Assembly: GCF_025370935.1 (NCBI RefSeq)
Contig: NC_133498.1
Coordinates: 1,526,224 to 1,590,223 of the forward strand
Direction: 5' to 3'
From: Choristoneura fumiferana
Lineage: Eukaryota > Arthropoda > Insecta > Lepidoptera > Tortricidae
Length of the DNA stretch: 64,000 bases
This document shows, piece after piece, positions 1 to 11,864 of the stretch (position 1 is the stretch's first letter; every line of letters starts with the position of its first letter). The notes under the pieces were generated by a model that saw nothing but the letters and a program-made list of their open reading frames with translations, did not search any database and was not told the DNA's origin. The translations under genes and the position numbers were made by a program.

Positions 1-400
1 AGCGTGACGTCACCGGGAATTTTAATTACCATATCCTCATCCTTTTTAGAGGAAAAAATACGTGTCCGATATCTTTTGATAAACTATTCGACGGATTAAT
101 TAGAGTTTTAGGACATAGTCTATTCTCAGCAGACGAAGTTGTAGACAACAACTACTTTATAATAGTTAAGATTGAATCCCTAATTTGTTTGCTATAGTGA
201 TACTTGTTATGTAATAAACACCTAACTTGGTCACTCGGTGTTCACGCCAAAGCGGAAATCATACTTTCTATTTTCTCTTAACTTCTCATAATACTAACGT
301 AGTGACGTAATTTTGGAAATTAGATAAGTATAGGTACTTAAATTACCTTGGTCATAGAACAATTTGTACAGTCGAGGGCATTCATATATTATATACAGCT

Positions 401-971
401 TAGGGTGTTGCTTAAAAATCAACTTTCATAAAAGTCATTGTCTCACCCCACCACTGGGTTCAACGACCCCGATTAACGAAGTTTATAAAAAAAAACGTAA
501 ATTGGCATCAATACAACATGTCCCCCGGTTTTGTATTATATTTTACTATATTTTACTTTTAGAACGTATCTTGGACATTGTGGTGTATCTCGTAAAGGAA
601 ATTTCCGAGCAATCGCCCAGGAATCCCCTCCACTCGATACACCCCCCTCGCACCACGACGGTTACTTAGTTAAAATTGTGAATGACTTCAGAAATAAAAG
701 TACCTTGATGCGAAAAAAATCTACTTCAGTGTCATACATATCCTTATTTTATATTACTTATGCTAAATTGTTACAAATTTATTTGATTTTAATAAAAATA
801 AAAATAAAGTTTGTTCCTATGAACTTTGGGTTTTCAAAACTTTGATAGCTGGTAGCGAAGCGACCCCTAAAATTAGTTAAAAAAAAACCAGTTTCCATTT
901 ATGGGGGCGTAGAACCCAATGGCGGGGTGAGACGATGACTTATATGAAAGTTGATTTTTAAGCAACACCCT
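401..971. mobile_element. 571-bp MITE with ~90-bp TIRs and 9-bp TSD
   Basis: The two ends are inverted copies of each other for about 90 bp, beginning AGGGTGTTGCTTAAAAATC at the left and ending with its complement at the right. The element is flanked by a direct repeat TATACAGCT at 392-400 and 972-980, read as the target-site duplication. Long TIRs plus a 9-bp duplication fit a Mutator-like non-autonomous element better than hAT (8 bp) or Harbinger (3 bp), but no transposase is present, so the superfamily is an inference. Short open frames inside it look random. Confidence 0.72.
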
Positions 972-1006
972 TATACAGCTAAGTATAGCGTCAAATATAC
1001 ATCTTA

Positions 1007-1338
1007 TATATCTTATATATAAGCCGTGGTGGCCTAGTGGTTTGACCCATCGCCTCTCAAGCAGAGGGTCGTGGGTTCAAACCCCGGCTCGCACCTCTGA
1101 GTTTTTCGAAATTCATGAGCGGAGTTACATTTGAAATTTACCACGAGCTTTGCGGTGATGGAAAACATCGTGAGGAAACCTGCACAAACCTGCGAAGCAA
1201 TTCAATCGTGTGTGTGAAGTTCCCAATCCGCACTGGGCCCGCGTGGGAACTATGGCCCAAACCCTCTCATTCTGAGGGGAGGCCTGTGCCTTGCAGTGGC
1301 ACGTATATAGGCTGGGATGATGGGATGATGATATATGT
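1007..1338 (+). mobile_element. tRNA-derived SINE, family A (complete)
   Basis: The head resembles a tRNA gene: TGGCCTAGTGG is A-box-like and GGTTCAAACCC is B-box-like. It is followed by a conserved body (GAAATTTACCACGAGC, CAATCCGCACTGGGCC) and a GGGATGATG-type tail. A direct repeat ATACATCTTA at 997-1006 and 1339-1348 is the likely target duplication. Copies of the same family lie elsewhere in the window on both strands. It would be transcribed by RNA polymerase III and moved by a partner LINE. Confidence 0.85.
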
Positions 1339-1348
1339 ATACATCTTA

Positions 1349-2365
1349 TTGACATTTTGGTAACATACACATTATTTACGACCTTGACTGTACTTACTTC
1401 ACATAGTACGTTTGTACCTTTATTCTTAAAATTGACTTGACCTTCATAAAGTCAGCTTGGAACTCGCAATTATTTATTTGTTTAAGGTTTTAAGTATTAA
1501 AGCTTGTATTTGCAGAAACAAAGAAAATAACGACTTTGTTTTGAGGCTTAAAAAGACATTTGAAGTTTTTTTTTAAACCATACTCAATATTTGCCACTGA
1601 ACACCGTTGTGTTATGAAACAAAGATACAATGAATGTGGGTGTAGGGGCATACAATGAATATGTAACACACTTAGAAAAATGGTTGAGTAAATTTTAAAG
1701 TACTTGTTAACTTTAGCCTCGCCCACATAAGAAAAAAACCTGTCAAAACCACATTTAAGAAATCAGCTCGCACAGGTCAGTGAAGAAAGAAGAGCTAGTA
1801 ATATAGTAAGTCCAATAGAAGATTTTCATTCCATTTTGTTTTTATAAGCTTAACTTAACTTGCCCTGTTTGGTGATGTTGGATCAAATCTTGCAAGTCCA
1901 TTTACACCCATTCGTGGATGACAATGTAAGTAAAGTCAACAAAAAGTAGTCAGCTAGTTAGCAAAACAGCTTGTGTAAAAATGATTTCATTAACAGAAAT
2001 ATTTTCGCATATTTTTAGAGAGCAAGTTTTTCATTCTAAGTAGCCCAGCTGACATTTATAAAAGCAAACATGACACTTTTGAAACTCTACAATACGGAAG
2101 CGATTCGCGTGTGCTCGAAAAACAAACGCTCTCGACTGTTTTATTTAACTGTGGTTTAACCAGGGCACGCAGTGCCACGAAAATAAACGTGAATGTTTAA
2201 ATACCTGACACAATGACGTGGCTTATTTGTAGATGGCGCTCGGGCTATGCAAAAGTTAGTCGTTATGATTGGCAGTTACCGTAGAGCAATGCTCAAATTT
2301 CAATTTTGATTCTGAATTGCAAATAACAGATTGAATCCCGAGCTCAATAACATGGTTCCCCAAAG
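1349..2365. other. spacer, no gene seen
   Basis: AT-rich sequence with short random open frames only. No coding domain, tRNA or clear repeat boundary was recognised. Confidence 0.6.
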
Positions 2366-2512
2366 TAAAGCCGAGTTTAGACTTTCAAGAAAAATCGTGC
2401 AATTTGCATTCCATTGCGGCGCTCGATTGACCACTACAAACTCGTTAGCTTTAAGGCCTCGCAATGTAATGCAACTTGCACGATTTTTCTTGCAAGTCTA
2501 AACTCGCCTTTA
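2366..2512. mobile_element. foldback MITE, family F1
   Basis: A near-palindrome: TAAAGCCGAGTTTAGAC at the left is matched by its complement at the right, and both arms carry AAAAATCGTGCAA and a CATTGCG segment. The centre reads GCGCTCGATTGACCACTAC. Related copies lie at 19922-20082 and 59956-60361. Confidence 0.7.
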
Positions 2513-2655
2513 AGGGTTTCTTATCAGGCGAAAGATCGCTAGATGGAGTTAGTATCGACACGTTTTAGTTCTTTAACCAATCACATACGTGATACAAATG
2601 TCAAACTTGTCAAACGACACTAGCGCCAACTATATAGCCTATCACTGAAACCTTA
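2513..2655. mobile_element. foldback element abutting F1
   Basis: The left arm AAGGGTTTCTTATCAGGCG and the right arm ending in CACTGAAACCTTA are imperfect inverted repeats. Both arms contain a TAGATGGnGTTAGTATCG-like motif that recurs in the TIRs of the element at 51384-51932, so the two are probably related. It starts where the preceding foldback ends. Confidence 0.5.
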
Positions 2656-3269
2656 TTTATACAAGAACACGAACAATTAAAAAGCAAATCAATTTAACTT
2701 AAAACTTAACCTTGATTGACTGACTGATGCTCAATAACGTACCCCAAACCATTGAACCAGGAAAGTTGAAACATTGCAAAAAAACTTCCTCTATTAGATT
2801 GTCTAAAAATCTACCAAATCTATGACCATTTTAGGTCTAAATTGGGTAATTACCTTTTTATCTTATCTAGCAGATATTATTTGTTATTCAACGTATGTCG
2901 TTTCGTGACAGTGACATGACGCGATTCCATAGTTCTTTTATTTGTGTTCAACAATTGTTAAACAAGAATTTAACAAAGGCTGATTGTCACATTGACTAGT
3001 AACTTCTTGAGTTTTAAAAATTCAATCTTTCCTATTATAAAAGAACAAGAGAATTAAACACAATACCTACATACATTGTAACGTAATCAAAAATCCCACT
3101 TACAAATGCAAAAAGAACAATAACTCTCCTTGCAGTCGGGTAAAAAGCAAAGCTGTGACCATATTGCTCTGACGTTTGCGATCGCATTCACTATCTATTT
3201 CTATCCTCCTCTTACACCATGTGATAGAGAGAAGTGATGAAGACGATTGTGATTTAAAGCGTGTTAGAG
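2656..3269. other. spacer, no gene seen
   Basis: AT-rich, no supported open frame or recognisable repeat. Confidence 0.6.
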
Positions 3270-3335
3270 TACAGCTGTCATCTCGGTACAATTAATAACC
3301 TGCAATAGATAAATTGTACTGAGATGACAGCTGTC
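3270..3335. repeat. 24-bp-stem hairpin
   Basis: TACAGCTGTCATCTCGGTAC at the left is complementary to the arm at about 3312-3335, with an 18-base loop. It may be a very short MITE or the remnant of one; no target duplication was identified. Confidence 0.5.
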
Positions 3336-3380
3336 AATACGGGCCTATTTAATCGTAATTAGTTTAGTTTATTTAAGTGC

Positions 3381-3632
3381 AAACATCAATTAACGCGTCA
3401 AATTAATTAGAGTCCCAAGCAAACATCGATCGCGGCGAAATGTGTCTAGGGTAAAATACTACACGAAAAATAAGATGCTACAAATTAATTCTACTAATGT
3501 AAAAAGCTACGCGAAAAATTGCGTCAAGTACAAGATTCTATTGAAATTTTGTTAGTTCGAGGCTCGAGGTGAAATGCTATTCGGTGAATCGCTACAAGAA
3601 AATTATGCTTTTGAGGTAATACACTAACAAAT
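3381..3632 (+). mobile_element. fragment of Harbinger-type MITE (copy of 31733-32472)
   Basis: Shares long stretches with the interior of the element at 31733-32472, including AACATCGATCGCGGCGAAAT and GTGAATCGCTACAA. It lacks the insertion found in that copy and lacks both TIRs. It ends where an RTE-like 3' end begins. Confidence 0.65.
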
Positions 3633-3633
3633 G

Positions 3634-3734
3634 CCTCCTACTAGGTGGACTGAAGACATTGCGAGAGATGCAGCAACTGGTGGAACCTTTGCTCACAGCA
3701 GGGGAAGTCTTCCCGCTGATGATGATGATGACAA
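3634..3734 (+). mobile_element. 5'-truncated RTE-type LINE 3' end
   Basis: In one frame it reads RWTEDI and then SRGSLPADDDDD, the pattern seen at the C-terminus of lepidopteran RTE-clade LINEs, and it runs into a GATGATGATGATG tail. Only about 100 bp is present. Confidence 0.55.
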
Positions 3735-4181
3735 AAGTAATTTGTAATTTACGTGTTTTGCGCGGCTTGCGTGCTCAATGCCGATAAATAACGTAATTGT
3801 ATGAGTGCGATGTGACGTCATCGGGCGTAGTAATTTCTTTTATTTAGTTTACGACAAACAACGGTCAAGTCGGTATAGTCATACATAATACATACATAGG
3901 TATAAGTTTCTGCCATTAAAATAACATTATTTACTACAAAGCGCATTGAAACGATATTACTACCTACCTTATAATAAAATCACATTCCATAAAAAATTAG
4001 ATGGATAAAAGGAAATCGAGCGCTATGTTAGCTATGTCTTCTGTTGTTAGTTTACTAGTAAAATGCTAATTTTAATTTGTTAGTTTTTTAGTTTTACGGT
4101 GAATTATCCAATATCTGTAATGCCGTGTAAATGTTATGAAATAAATAAATAAATAATAAATAAATTATCTTCATTGTAGTA
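3735..4181. other. spacer with AAAT-rich tract
   Basis: No gene seen. An AAAT/AATA simple tract at about 4139-4165 may be the tail of a degraded retroelement. Confidence 0.5.
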
Positions 4182-4244
4182 TAGTGTTTTCTGTACAGCT
4201 TACTGTGTTGGTGTGCAATAAAGAGTTATTGTATTGTATTGTAT
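4182..4244 (+). mobile_element. LINE 3' end, TTGTA tail
   Basis: TGTGCAATAAAGAGTTATTG followed by repeated GTATT units. It includes an AATAAA signal. The same 3' end occurs at 46561-46630 (+) and 62975-63045 (-), so this is a family of severely 5'-truncated LINE copies. Confidence 0.6.
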
Positions 4245-4539
4245 ACACCTGCATTATATATTATACACAGTATAAAATAAAGTCACTTCCCGATCAATAT
4301 CATCCAGCTTATAGTTATGTCCAATTTCAAATAAATCTGACCATTGGAAGTAGATCAAATTTGATTTGCAAGATTTGAATAAATTATAAAACTATCAATG
4401 TTTGGATTCCCCTTTCTAATATTAACTTTGTTACATTGTAATTATTCGTTTTATCTAATACTGTTCAAAAGATAGAGCCCTGAGACCGACAGCGAAGGCT
4501 TACTGAAAGTCCCATTGCACCCTACTGGCACGCAACCCT

Positions 4540-4765
4540 AAATAGCCAACAAAAAGTTGGAAAACCTCCGACTTTGTCACTTCAAAGTTCAATATCTCAA
4601 AAACGGCCGTACCACCGCTAGAAAACCTGCTTTCAACAAAAAACCTCATTCGAATCAGTCCACCTGTTTAAGAGCTATGGTGCCACAGAGACATAAAGAC
4701 ACACAGATACACAGACACACACAGCGGTGAAACTTATAACACCCCTGTTTTTGCGTCGGGGGTTA
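4540..4765 (+). repeat. dispersed repeat D
   Basis: Contains TTCAAAGTTCAATATCTCAA, GGTGCCACAGA and the end TGCGTCGGGGGTTAA. The family recurs at 5510-5705, 22360-22585 and 29345-29570 (+) and at 26908-27085 and 30785-30984 (-). Probably the conserved end of a larger, mostly lost element. Confidence 0.6.
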
Positions 4766-5160
4766 AAAAAAGCAAACCCCCAATAATTCCCACACAACAT
4801 CGTATCCTTACTTATTCTGTGCCTTTACATAAATAACCCAATAACTTGGACTTTTTATCGTCGCCGCTCGCACTACGTTGCCATAAATCGCGCTAAGTCA
4901 GGGTAGCCAGGTATTCAAATATTGGCTGCTATCCAATACGGAATCAAAGTGAAATCGAAAATTGTTTCGCGATTCCGGGATTTTAATGTATTTCTGTGGT
5001 AATTCCCAAAAAATATAAGTGGTTTCCTTTCATGCTGCATTAGAGGTTATGTTTAGAGATTTCACATCGACTCTGTGGGAATATCGGGATAAAAAGTGGC
5101 CTATGTGTTATTCAAAATATCCAGTTAGATATTATAACCAATGTACTTTAACTGCACAAA

Positions 5161-5496
5161 AATACGGTACTTATTTGACTATTTTGTATATGTTTTATAA
5201 ATTAAAACTACACAATGCCTGTTATCGAATAGAAAAACAATTTTTAAGCTACCTTTACAAATAACAAAGTTAGGTTTGAAATTCAAGATTAGACAGAGAA
5301 AGAGATACTGGCATGCGAGGTCACACGCCAGTACCGCCATACTTACTTTGAGAAGGTATATAGATTTTTCAAAAAATCACTATAAATCAAATTTTCAACC
5401 GATTTAAGTTTTATCTTCGCTAAACACTATCTGTATGTCTATATTTTCATAATAATATTAAGATATGGCAAAATCAGGAGTTGTCAAATACCGTAT
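5161..5496. mobile_element. MITE family E, copy 1
   Basis: Ends are inverted repeats around ATACGGTA...TTTGAC; the internal AATGCCTGTTATCGAATAGA is shared with the copy at 11865-12212. The left end carries a small insertion between ACGGTA and TTTGAC. Open frames across it are incidental. Confidence 0.6.
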
Positions 5497-5509
5497 AACA
5501 TACACACGT

Positions 5510-5705
5510 TTCCAGCCATGGCCAATTATTATTATATTTCAAAGTTCAAAACCTCAAAAATGGCTGAACCACCACAATGAATCTCACTTTCACGCAAAAT
5601 AAACCGCATCTAATCGGTCCATCCGTTTGAGAGCTACGATGCCACAGACAGACAGACATACATTGGCGTCAAACTAATAGCAGCCCTCTTTTTAAAAGAG
5701 GAAGT
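5510..5705 (+). repeat. dispersed repeat D, diverged copy
   Basis: Carries TTTCAAAGTTCAAAACCTCA and ATCGGTCCATCCGTTTGAGA, then the degraded GGCGTCAAACTAATAG end. Same family as 4540-4765. Confidence 0.5.
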
Positions 5706-5791
5706 AACTTAGAAAAGTTTTGGGTCAAAATCAAGATAAAATAATAGTACAGGCTCAACGAGATTTTCGAAATTTCCTTTTTATTCAATAA

Positions 5792-5996
5792 CTAACTGTT
5801 GCCCGCGGCTTCGCCCCCGTTGTAATTTTTATAAATTTTCTTCCATAAAAACCTTCTCCTGACAATAACGAACACAACAAAAAAAAGAGTTAGTGAAATC
5901 GGTCCAGCCGTTCCCGAGTTTTGCGCTTAGCAACACATTTTACGATTCATTTTTATTTATAGAGAAAAAAGAAAGATAGATTATATAGATAGATAA
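5792..5996 (-). mobile_element. retroposon with TAGA-type tail (ttgcccgcggcttcg family)
   Basis: Read on the minus strand the tail lies at the right edge of this interval (GATAGATTATATAGATAGATA) and the head is CTAACTGTTGCCCGCGGC. Internal AGTTTTGCGCTTAGCAACAC matches the copy at 31981-32165. No coding capacity; SINE or LINE-3'-end status cannot be decided from this copy. Confidence 0.5.
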
Positions 5997-7199
5997 TGTT
6001 AATTGTGCTCTGAGTGCACCAGTTAGGATGTTACTACGTAATTAAAATAAGGTTTAACATCATTTAAACCCATTATAAAGCAATTAAAATAAAAAAAACA
6101 GAAAGTGTGTCAAAAGAGCCGAGTACCAGGAGATAATAAATTTAAATCAGTTTAATTCCCAAAGCACGTGCTGACTGCGTACTTAATATCCCCATATCCG
6201 TCCCGCTTTGGCACGTGCGTGGTCGTTATTGCGCGCCTGCTCTATCACGTCGGAGTTGACTGACCAACGTAGATTAAACGAAATTTAAGATCGCAGTATA
6301 TGTAAAATTTTCGCATGGTCAATATGTTCCGAAACCAGTATGGTGTAAAAATTAAAATAGTTCTTGTTAAAATGGACTAATAAGATAATGTTATTTTCTC
6401 GAACATAATCAGAAAGACAGAAGATGACAAATTGATCTAGCTTGCTTGGTCTTATCTATGGGAAAACGCTTATTATCGAGTTTTAGCCCGAGCGAAGTTC
6501 GGTCGCCCAGGTACTTAAAATTAAATTAAAAACATTGCTGGATCGCTGAACTCTTCACTCTCTCTTTGAGAAGAAGATCCTAACAGACGGATGAACCGAA
6601 AGACGACAAAAGTGATCCTATAAGGGTTCCGCTTTTGCCGAATAAGGAACACGACTAAAAACATATTCGTCCATAGCAATGCTTACCGAATGACGTAGAA
6701 TGTTACAATGACAAGGTTATGTGGTAGGTTAGGAGTCAAAATGGTTGACTGCAAAGTGCAAATGTGCAATTTTGAAATGCTAAATACTAGAGTTTACGAA
6801 AGGTTGCGGCTAAAATTATTCATAAAAAGTCAGACAAAGTATTAAATTGTACAAATAAAGCCACCGAATAAAAGAAAAGAAACAATGAAAGCAACATTTA
6901 TTCACTATTCGCAAAAACTTACAGCACATGAGGTATAACAGGTTGAAAAAAAAAACAATACGATTTTGTCCCGTTCGATCTTGATATACCCTTGATCCGT
7001 AGGGTCCTAGCGCTAAGCATAAGAGATATTTAAGAGGTTAGTAGACGTCACAAAGGACCAAAGAGATGGCAGCTTCCTCAGACAAAGAATCAGCTTAGGT
7101 ATTCAAAGAGCAAACGCTGCCACGCTGCCAGCTTCTTCGGGACCTTGCCTAAAGGGGTAGGCTTACATAAATTGTTTTAGTTTCAGATTTTGTTTTATT
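5997..7199. other. spacer, no gene seen
   Basis: No supported coding region. A weak match to the GGGTTCCG repeats is visible near 6595-6660. Confidence 0.5.
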
Positions 7200-7275
7200 T
7201 ATTTTTTGCTGAGAGAGGGAGGCAAACGAGCAAGCGGGTCATCTGAAGGGAAATGATCACCACCACCCATGAGTA
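7200..7275 (-). mobile_element. 3' fragment of repeat B
   Basis: AGGCAAACGAGCAAGCGGGT followed by ATCACCACCACCCATG is the reverse complement of the end of repeat B (full copy at 31356-31639). Confidence 0.5.
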
Positions 7276-7660
7276 CCAACAACTTATTTAAGTTATTCAA
7301 CAATTTATGTAAGTTAGTTACTTAAGTTTAGGATAATTTTATTTATGTTTAAATGTCATTTACTGTTTTCTGGTGTATAATAAACTTACATAGTATTAAG
7401 TAGGTACTTATTTCAAACTTCAAACCTCGTTAAATGGATGGAATTGTAACCGCTTGATCGTGTTCGCCATTATCTTCGCTTTATCGATTAGAATCGATTG
7501 CCGGACGGTACAGTCTGTTGATTTTCACACAAACACGTCATACACAATGCATTTGCAGTTTTCATATAAGAGGAAACTAGCACGCTAGCAGTTACGGCAG
7601 TCATACTATTACGTCATCAGTATTGATAATATTGTTTTTATTAAATGAATTAAAACAATT

Positions 7661-7910
7661 AATTTGCTCACCCGCGACCTTATGATAGCTAAGTTTATGC
7701 AAGATATGCGTGTTCATGCAGTTCCTCCACCTCCACACTGTAAGAACACACACAAATCACACAAACCCAAACACCACCACCACCACAATACACTGACGCG
7801 TTTCGAACTCAACCTCCGAGCTCAGGCTCCGAAGCGGTAACGTTTCGTGTGCTCTGCCTACCCCATTTGGGAATACGGGTGTGATGTTTGTGTGTGTGTG
7901 TGTGTGACCA
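7661..7910 (-). repeat. dispersed repeat G
   Basis: Contains GCAGTTCCTCCACCTCCACA, an ACCACCACC run, TTTCGAACTCAACC and a terminal GT run. The family recurs at 20935-21150, 61895-62060 and 62440-62590 on the plus strand. Probably the 3' part of a LINE. Confidence 0.5.
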
Positions 7911-7979
7911 ATTTCATAGAGATCCGGTGTAAGTACTTTAATGCAGTCGATCGTTGTACGTTAAACTAATTGTAAGTCA

Positions 7980-8100
7980 TTAATGAGTCAGCTCCACTCG
8001 CGGTGGAAACCGGGCATGAGAAACGCTTCATTTACATTATCCTCGCGCAGCACATTTCTAGTGGAATGTAAACAGCTCGGCGAAGCGAGATTAAGTCAAT
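7980..8100. mobile_element. fragment of foldback family H
   Basis: AAACGCTTCATTTAC, CTCGCGCAGCAC and TAGTGGAA match the better copies at 15614-16195, 22199-22345 and 29172-29337. Confidence 0.4.
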
Positions 8101-8554
8101 CTCTGATCCCGCAGTATAACCGAAAAGCCCTGCGCTATTATAACAGTTTTTATTATTGGCAAAAAGTTACGATACAAACAAATATCGACGTGTCGAGTGC
8201 CAGCTGATATCGCGTGCACCGATAACGTGTTGGCGGCCTTGCTGTAGATTGCGGATCTTATCGATGTTTTTAGGTCATTTGTGTGTTAGGGACACGGTGC
8301 GCCGATAGCCCGACAATGGCTGCCACCATGGGAAAATTTACTACAATACTCGATACAACTTCTCACTGGATAAAAAGTACCTAGAAACATTAAAACGTTA
8401 GATTTCGATTGCAAATGCTTACGGAGCGATACAACTTAGGGATCTTCAACACCAACCTACTCTTTCCTCAAAGTTACGGCATTACGGCAACGCTCCCGTA
8501 ACTGCACTTATGTTATGGATCTTCAGTGGCAGCGGCAGTAGTAATATGCCTATA
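8101..8554. other. spacer, no gene seen
   Basis: No recognisable gene or repeat. Confidence 0.5.
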
Positions 8555-9163
8555 CAGGGTGTTTGGCAGTCGGGTGTAGTTTAAGGGATGATATGTGGGG
8601 TCATTCTGAACATTTTTGACCACATTTACTATAATAGTTAAAAAAAAATTTTAGTCGTTACAGCCAGTACCGTCGTAGTCGGACACAATTCCACTGTATG
8701 GAAAGGAGGCCTTTTTTGGTGATTGCCCATGAAATACCTTAATTTTTCTTTTTTTAAATAGCACATATTTTAGAAAGCCCGTAAATCAAAGAAGTTTATT
8801 AAGCGAACGCGTAAATCGCTGTTACTTTTTTTTTGTAGTCATGCAAAGTTACAAGATTATATGAGTTTTTTTTTATCGTCATGTCTAAAGAAGTTTTTTT
8901 GATCAGTGTAGCAGTAGTAGGCAATTATTTGGATTTATTTTGAAGAACCAAGGTATTGCGAAGGCAAAACACTAAAAATAAACTCAATACAGGCTAGATT
9001 ATACAGGATATTAAATTAAAAAAAAAACTGACAAACGGAGTGATTTAAAAAAAAAACATTATCTCAAAAACCGTGAAACTTAGTATACCTAATAGTAAAT
9101 GTTGTCAAAAAATTCAGAATAACCTTAACTATCATCCCTTAAAACCCCTACTGCCTAACACTG
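8555..9163. mobile_element. 609-bp MITE with long TIRs and TA flanks
   Basis: The left end CAGGGTGTTTGGCAGTCGGG and the right end are imperfect inverted repeats over about 75 bp, both carrying TTTAAGGGATGATA and a (G)TCATTCTGAA-like motif. TA dinucleotides flank both ends. This fits a Tc1/mariner-type non-autonomous element; no transposase is present. Confidence 0.6.
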
Positions 9164-9274
9164 TATATTGAAATGTACAAAACAGTCTATGGATAAAAAA
9201 TAAATAGGTTAGAGTACACTGTGATATATTGTTAAAGGGCTGATTACCTATTCTTGCAAAGTTATGTAATATTT

Positions 9275-9441
9275 ATCATCATCCCAGCCTATATACGTCC
9301 CCTGTTGGGCACAGGCCTCCTCTCGTATTGAGAGGGCTTGGCCCGTAGTTCCCACGCGGGCCTAGTGCGGATTGGGAACTTCACACACACCATTGAATTG
9401 CTTCAAATTAATTAATTGCTTTCAAATGTAATTTCGCACGT
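9275..9441 (-). mobile_element. SINE family A, internally deleted
   Basis: The 3' part of the SINE is present on the minus strand (CATCATCCCAGCCTATATAC, GTGCGGATTGGGAACTTC). The part between the CATTGAATTGC and AATGTAATTTCGCAC motifs is disrupted and the tRNA-like head is missing. Confidence 0.7.
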
Positions 9442-10239
9442 TTTGCAATTTTCGTGGTAAATGTAATATTTATCTTATAAAAAAAACTAGCATGTCTGTG
9501 TGAAATTTGTTCATTATCTAGAATTAAATATAGTGAGATAGCATAATTTATCACTATGCACGTAATTTCCGCGGGGAACGAAAACCGCACGCGAAGCCGC
9601 GAACAGGAAGTCTAGTCTATTGCAGGCAATTGTGCAATTGATAAGGTGAAATAGCTTATTTACACAATTAATATTAACTACTGAAGCGTAGTACTGGAAT
9701 AGGTTCATACAGGCACAGCGTAATTCCGCATAACATGAATTATCACAGACAAAATGAAAAGTAAGGATACAATAGCGAGATCGCGGGGAGAACTACGCAG
9801 CAGAACTCTACTTTGGCCTGAGATTGTGATGAGGCAAATTGCCTGAAAGTTTATTGCTATGCTTGTAGTTCAATCGCGCATAAATACGCTCGAGAATTTG
9901 AGGATAAAAGGAAAGTAGTGGGTCCCTGACAGACTTTCAAAGACGTTGTAAGGCCTGGTTACTTGGTTTGCAGAATGGGGAGGAATTGGGAAGATGATTT
10001 TCCTCTTTTCTTTTGATGGAGTTATTGTGATGCGATGTCTTCATGTAAAAAATCACCAATGTATATAAAAAAAAAATAAAAAAAAATGCGCATGTGTATT
10101 GATGGTATTTATAAGGGTTATGGTTTATGGGGGTGACTGAAAAACAGCGTCTGTTAGCCAAGGGACTTTGTTCTGCAAGGCGCAGGCATAAGCTGAGTCG
10201 CTTTCCCTTTTGATAGTTTGATTGTACTTATTATTTGTT
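9442..10239. other. spacer, no gene seen
   Basis: No supported gene. Poly-A-rich stretch near 10064-10086. Confidence 0.5.
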
Positions 10240-10312
10240 ATGTACCTACCTATGTAGATTTTGTAAGCAAACTATTAAATAAATATCTTCTATTATTATT
10301 ATTATTATTAAA
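10240..10312 (+). mobile_element. LINE 3' end with ATT tail
   Basis: GTAAGCAAACTATTAAATAA followed by seven ATT units. Pattern of a truncated LINE 3' end; the family was not identified. Confidence 0.4.
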
Positions 10313-11171
10313 TAAAAAAATCCCAAAAGAAATCAATAAGCATTTCATAATTGGTGTCAACACTTCTGTCATATTCATAGATCAGATGTCATTTTAAAGG
10401 ACCCTAAATTTATAAATACTAACCAGTTTCGCTCTATGTTTGCAAATAGATCACTGACTTTGACTTTTCATAGTTGACACCATAAAATAGATAGATATAT
10501 TTATTACCTTCTACAAAAATACATTATAAACGCATGTTACGTAATTATATGACATTAGGATCGAATCGATCGAATATGAATTATTGACAAAAGGATCGAC
10601 AAATGTATACAAATAAAATAATGTCAGTAATGCATGTATATGAAAATATCGTACGTATTTGCTATCATTCCAAAAGGTCAACTTTAAAAATCAAACAATT
10701 CCTAACATATCGTTTAAATAGAATAATTATCGCTTGCCACGTTTCAAGCGCGTACTGAATCGCGATGTTATTCATAATAACATAATAATTATGTCGCATA
10801 ATATCATGATTCATCCGGCACCTTTACGTATACTGCGCTAATCAAAATCATCTGGGACGATAGGCAACGTCGCAAAACCGTGTTAAACGAGCGAGACAGA
10901 CTACTAACCGATCTATTTAACCGCGAGAAGGAGCGAGACAGGTGTTTGTTTGTCAACATTCATCCTATTTTAAATATAGAACTACTTCCGCGTGTCCAAT
11001 GTTTTACGAATGTAAATATTTTTTTTAAACGTTTGTTTTGAATTTTGGTCCCTTCGATTTATTTCTATCGGTGCGATTGTCAAAGATATTATTTCGTGTC
11101 CGTTAGAGTCGAAATTCGATTGATTGACATGCTTTATACGGAACTTACTTTGCTAGTCGAATAACAAGTAC
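10313..11171. other. spacer, no gene seen
   Basis: AT-rich with several short inverted repeats; no coding signal. Confidence 0.5.
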
Positions 11172-11525
11172 AATGAGGGCTACCGTTTTCGCGCTCACCA
11201 GTTGGCGCCACTGTAGACAAAGGTCCTGCCTGAAGTACTTGTTAGTTTGTTATTACGGCCTACGGGTGTAAAAAAGGTATTAAATATAGTTTACATTTAA
11301 ATCATATTTGATACCTTAAATAAGACAAAACTGTCTCAAAATACAGACATTCATTGCCCCGTACATATTTACCATAATTAATTTCAGATATTGCAAAATA
11401 TTCACAAAATTATTCTAATTATAAATAAGCCCGCGCAGCTCACACAAAAACAGTGACATTTGACATTTCGGAGACCTCTCGCTACACTAGCGCCTCTAGC
11501 GGCAAATTCATACGCGATAGCACTG
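11172..11525. mobile_element. MITE family I, copy with degraded ends
   Basis: Begins AATGAGGGCTACCG and ends CTAGCGGCAAATTCATACGC-GATAG. The interior (TATTGCAAAATATTCACAAA) matches 14871-15297 and 51465-51834. The right terminus has decayed. Confidence 0.55.
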
Positions 11526-11864
11526 GAAAGTCTATTTTGTATTCGTTTTGTATATTTTATAGGAATTTCAAATTATAATTCTAATACATATTGTAATCGT
11601 CAAAATTTATTTAAAAAATCTAATACATACCTCATAAATATGTAACCCAAATGAACCTTGAATGAAACGCAATACGTAAAGAGGTTTGAGATGAGAGCTT
11701 TTATAAAAGTATAGTCGCCCAAGAAAGTGCTTTACCAATTTTGATGACAGCTCCTACTTCAGAAATAAATTAATAAGGTTGACTGTCATATTGACTTGCA
11801 AGTGAAAATAGGTTTTGACGTTTTAAGCGCTACAAATGAAATTTAAACCTTAGGGTGGTAAACC

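Noticed and set aside
1022..1095. tRNA-like sequences at SINE heads (also 19061, 33835, 42700, 49376, 58272, 61242)
   Set aside because: They have A- and B-box-like words but no full cloverleaf with acceptor pairing and are followed by SINE bodies and duplications; not functional tRNA genes.
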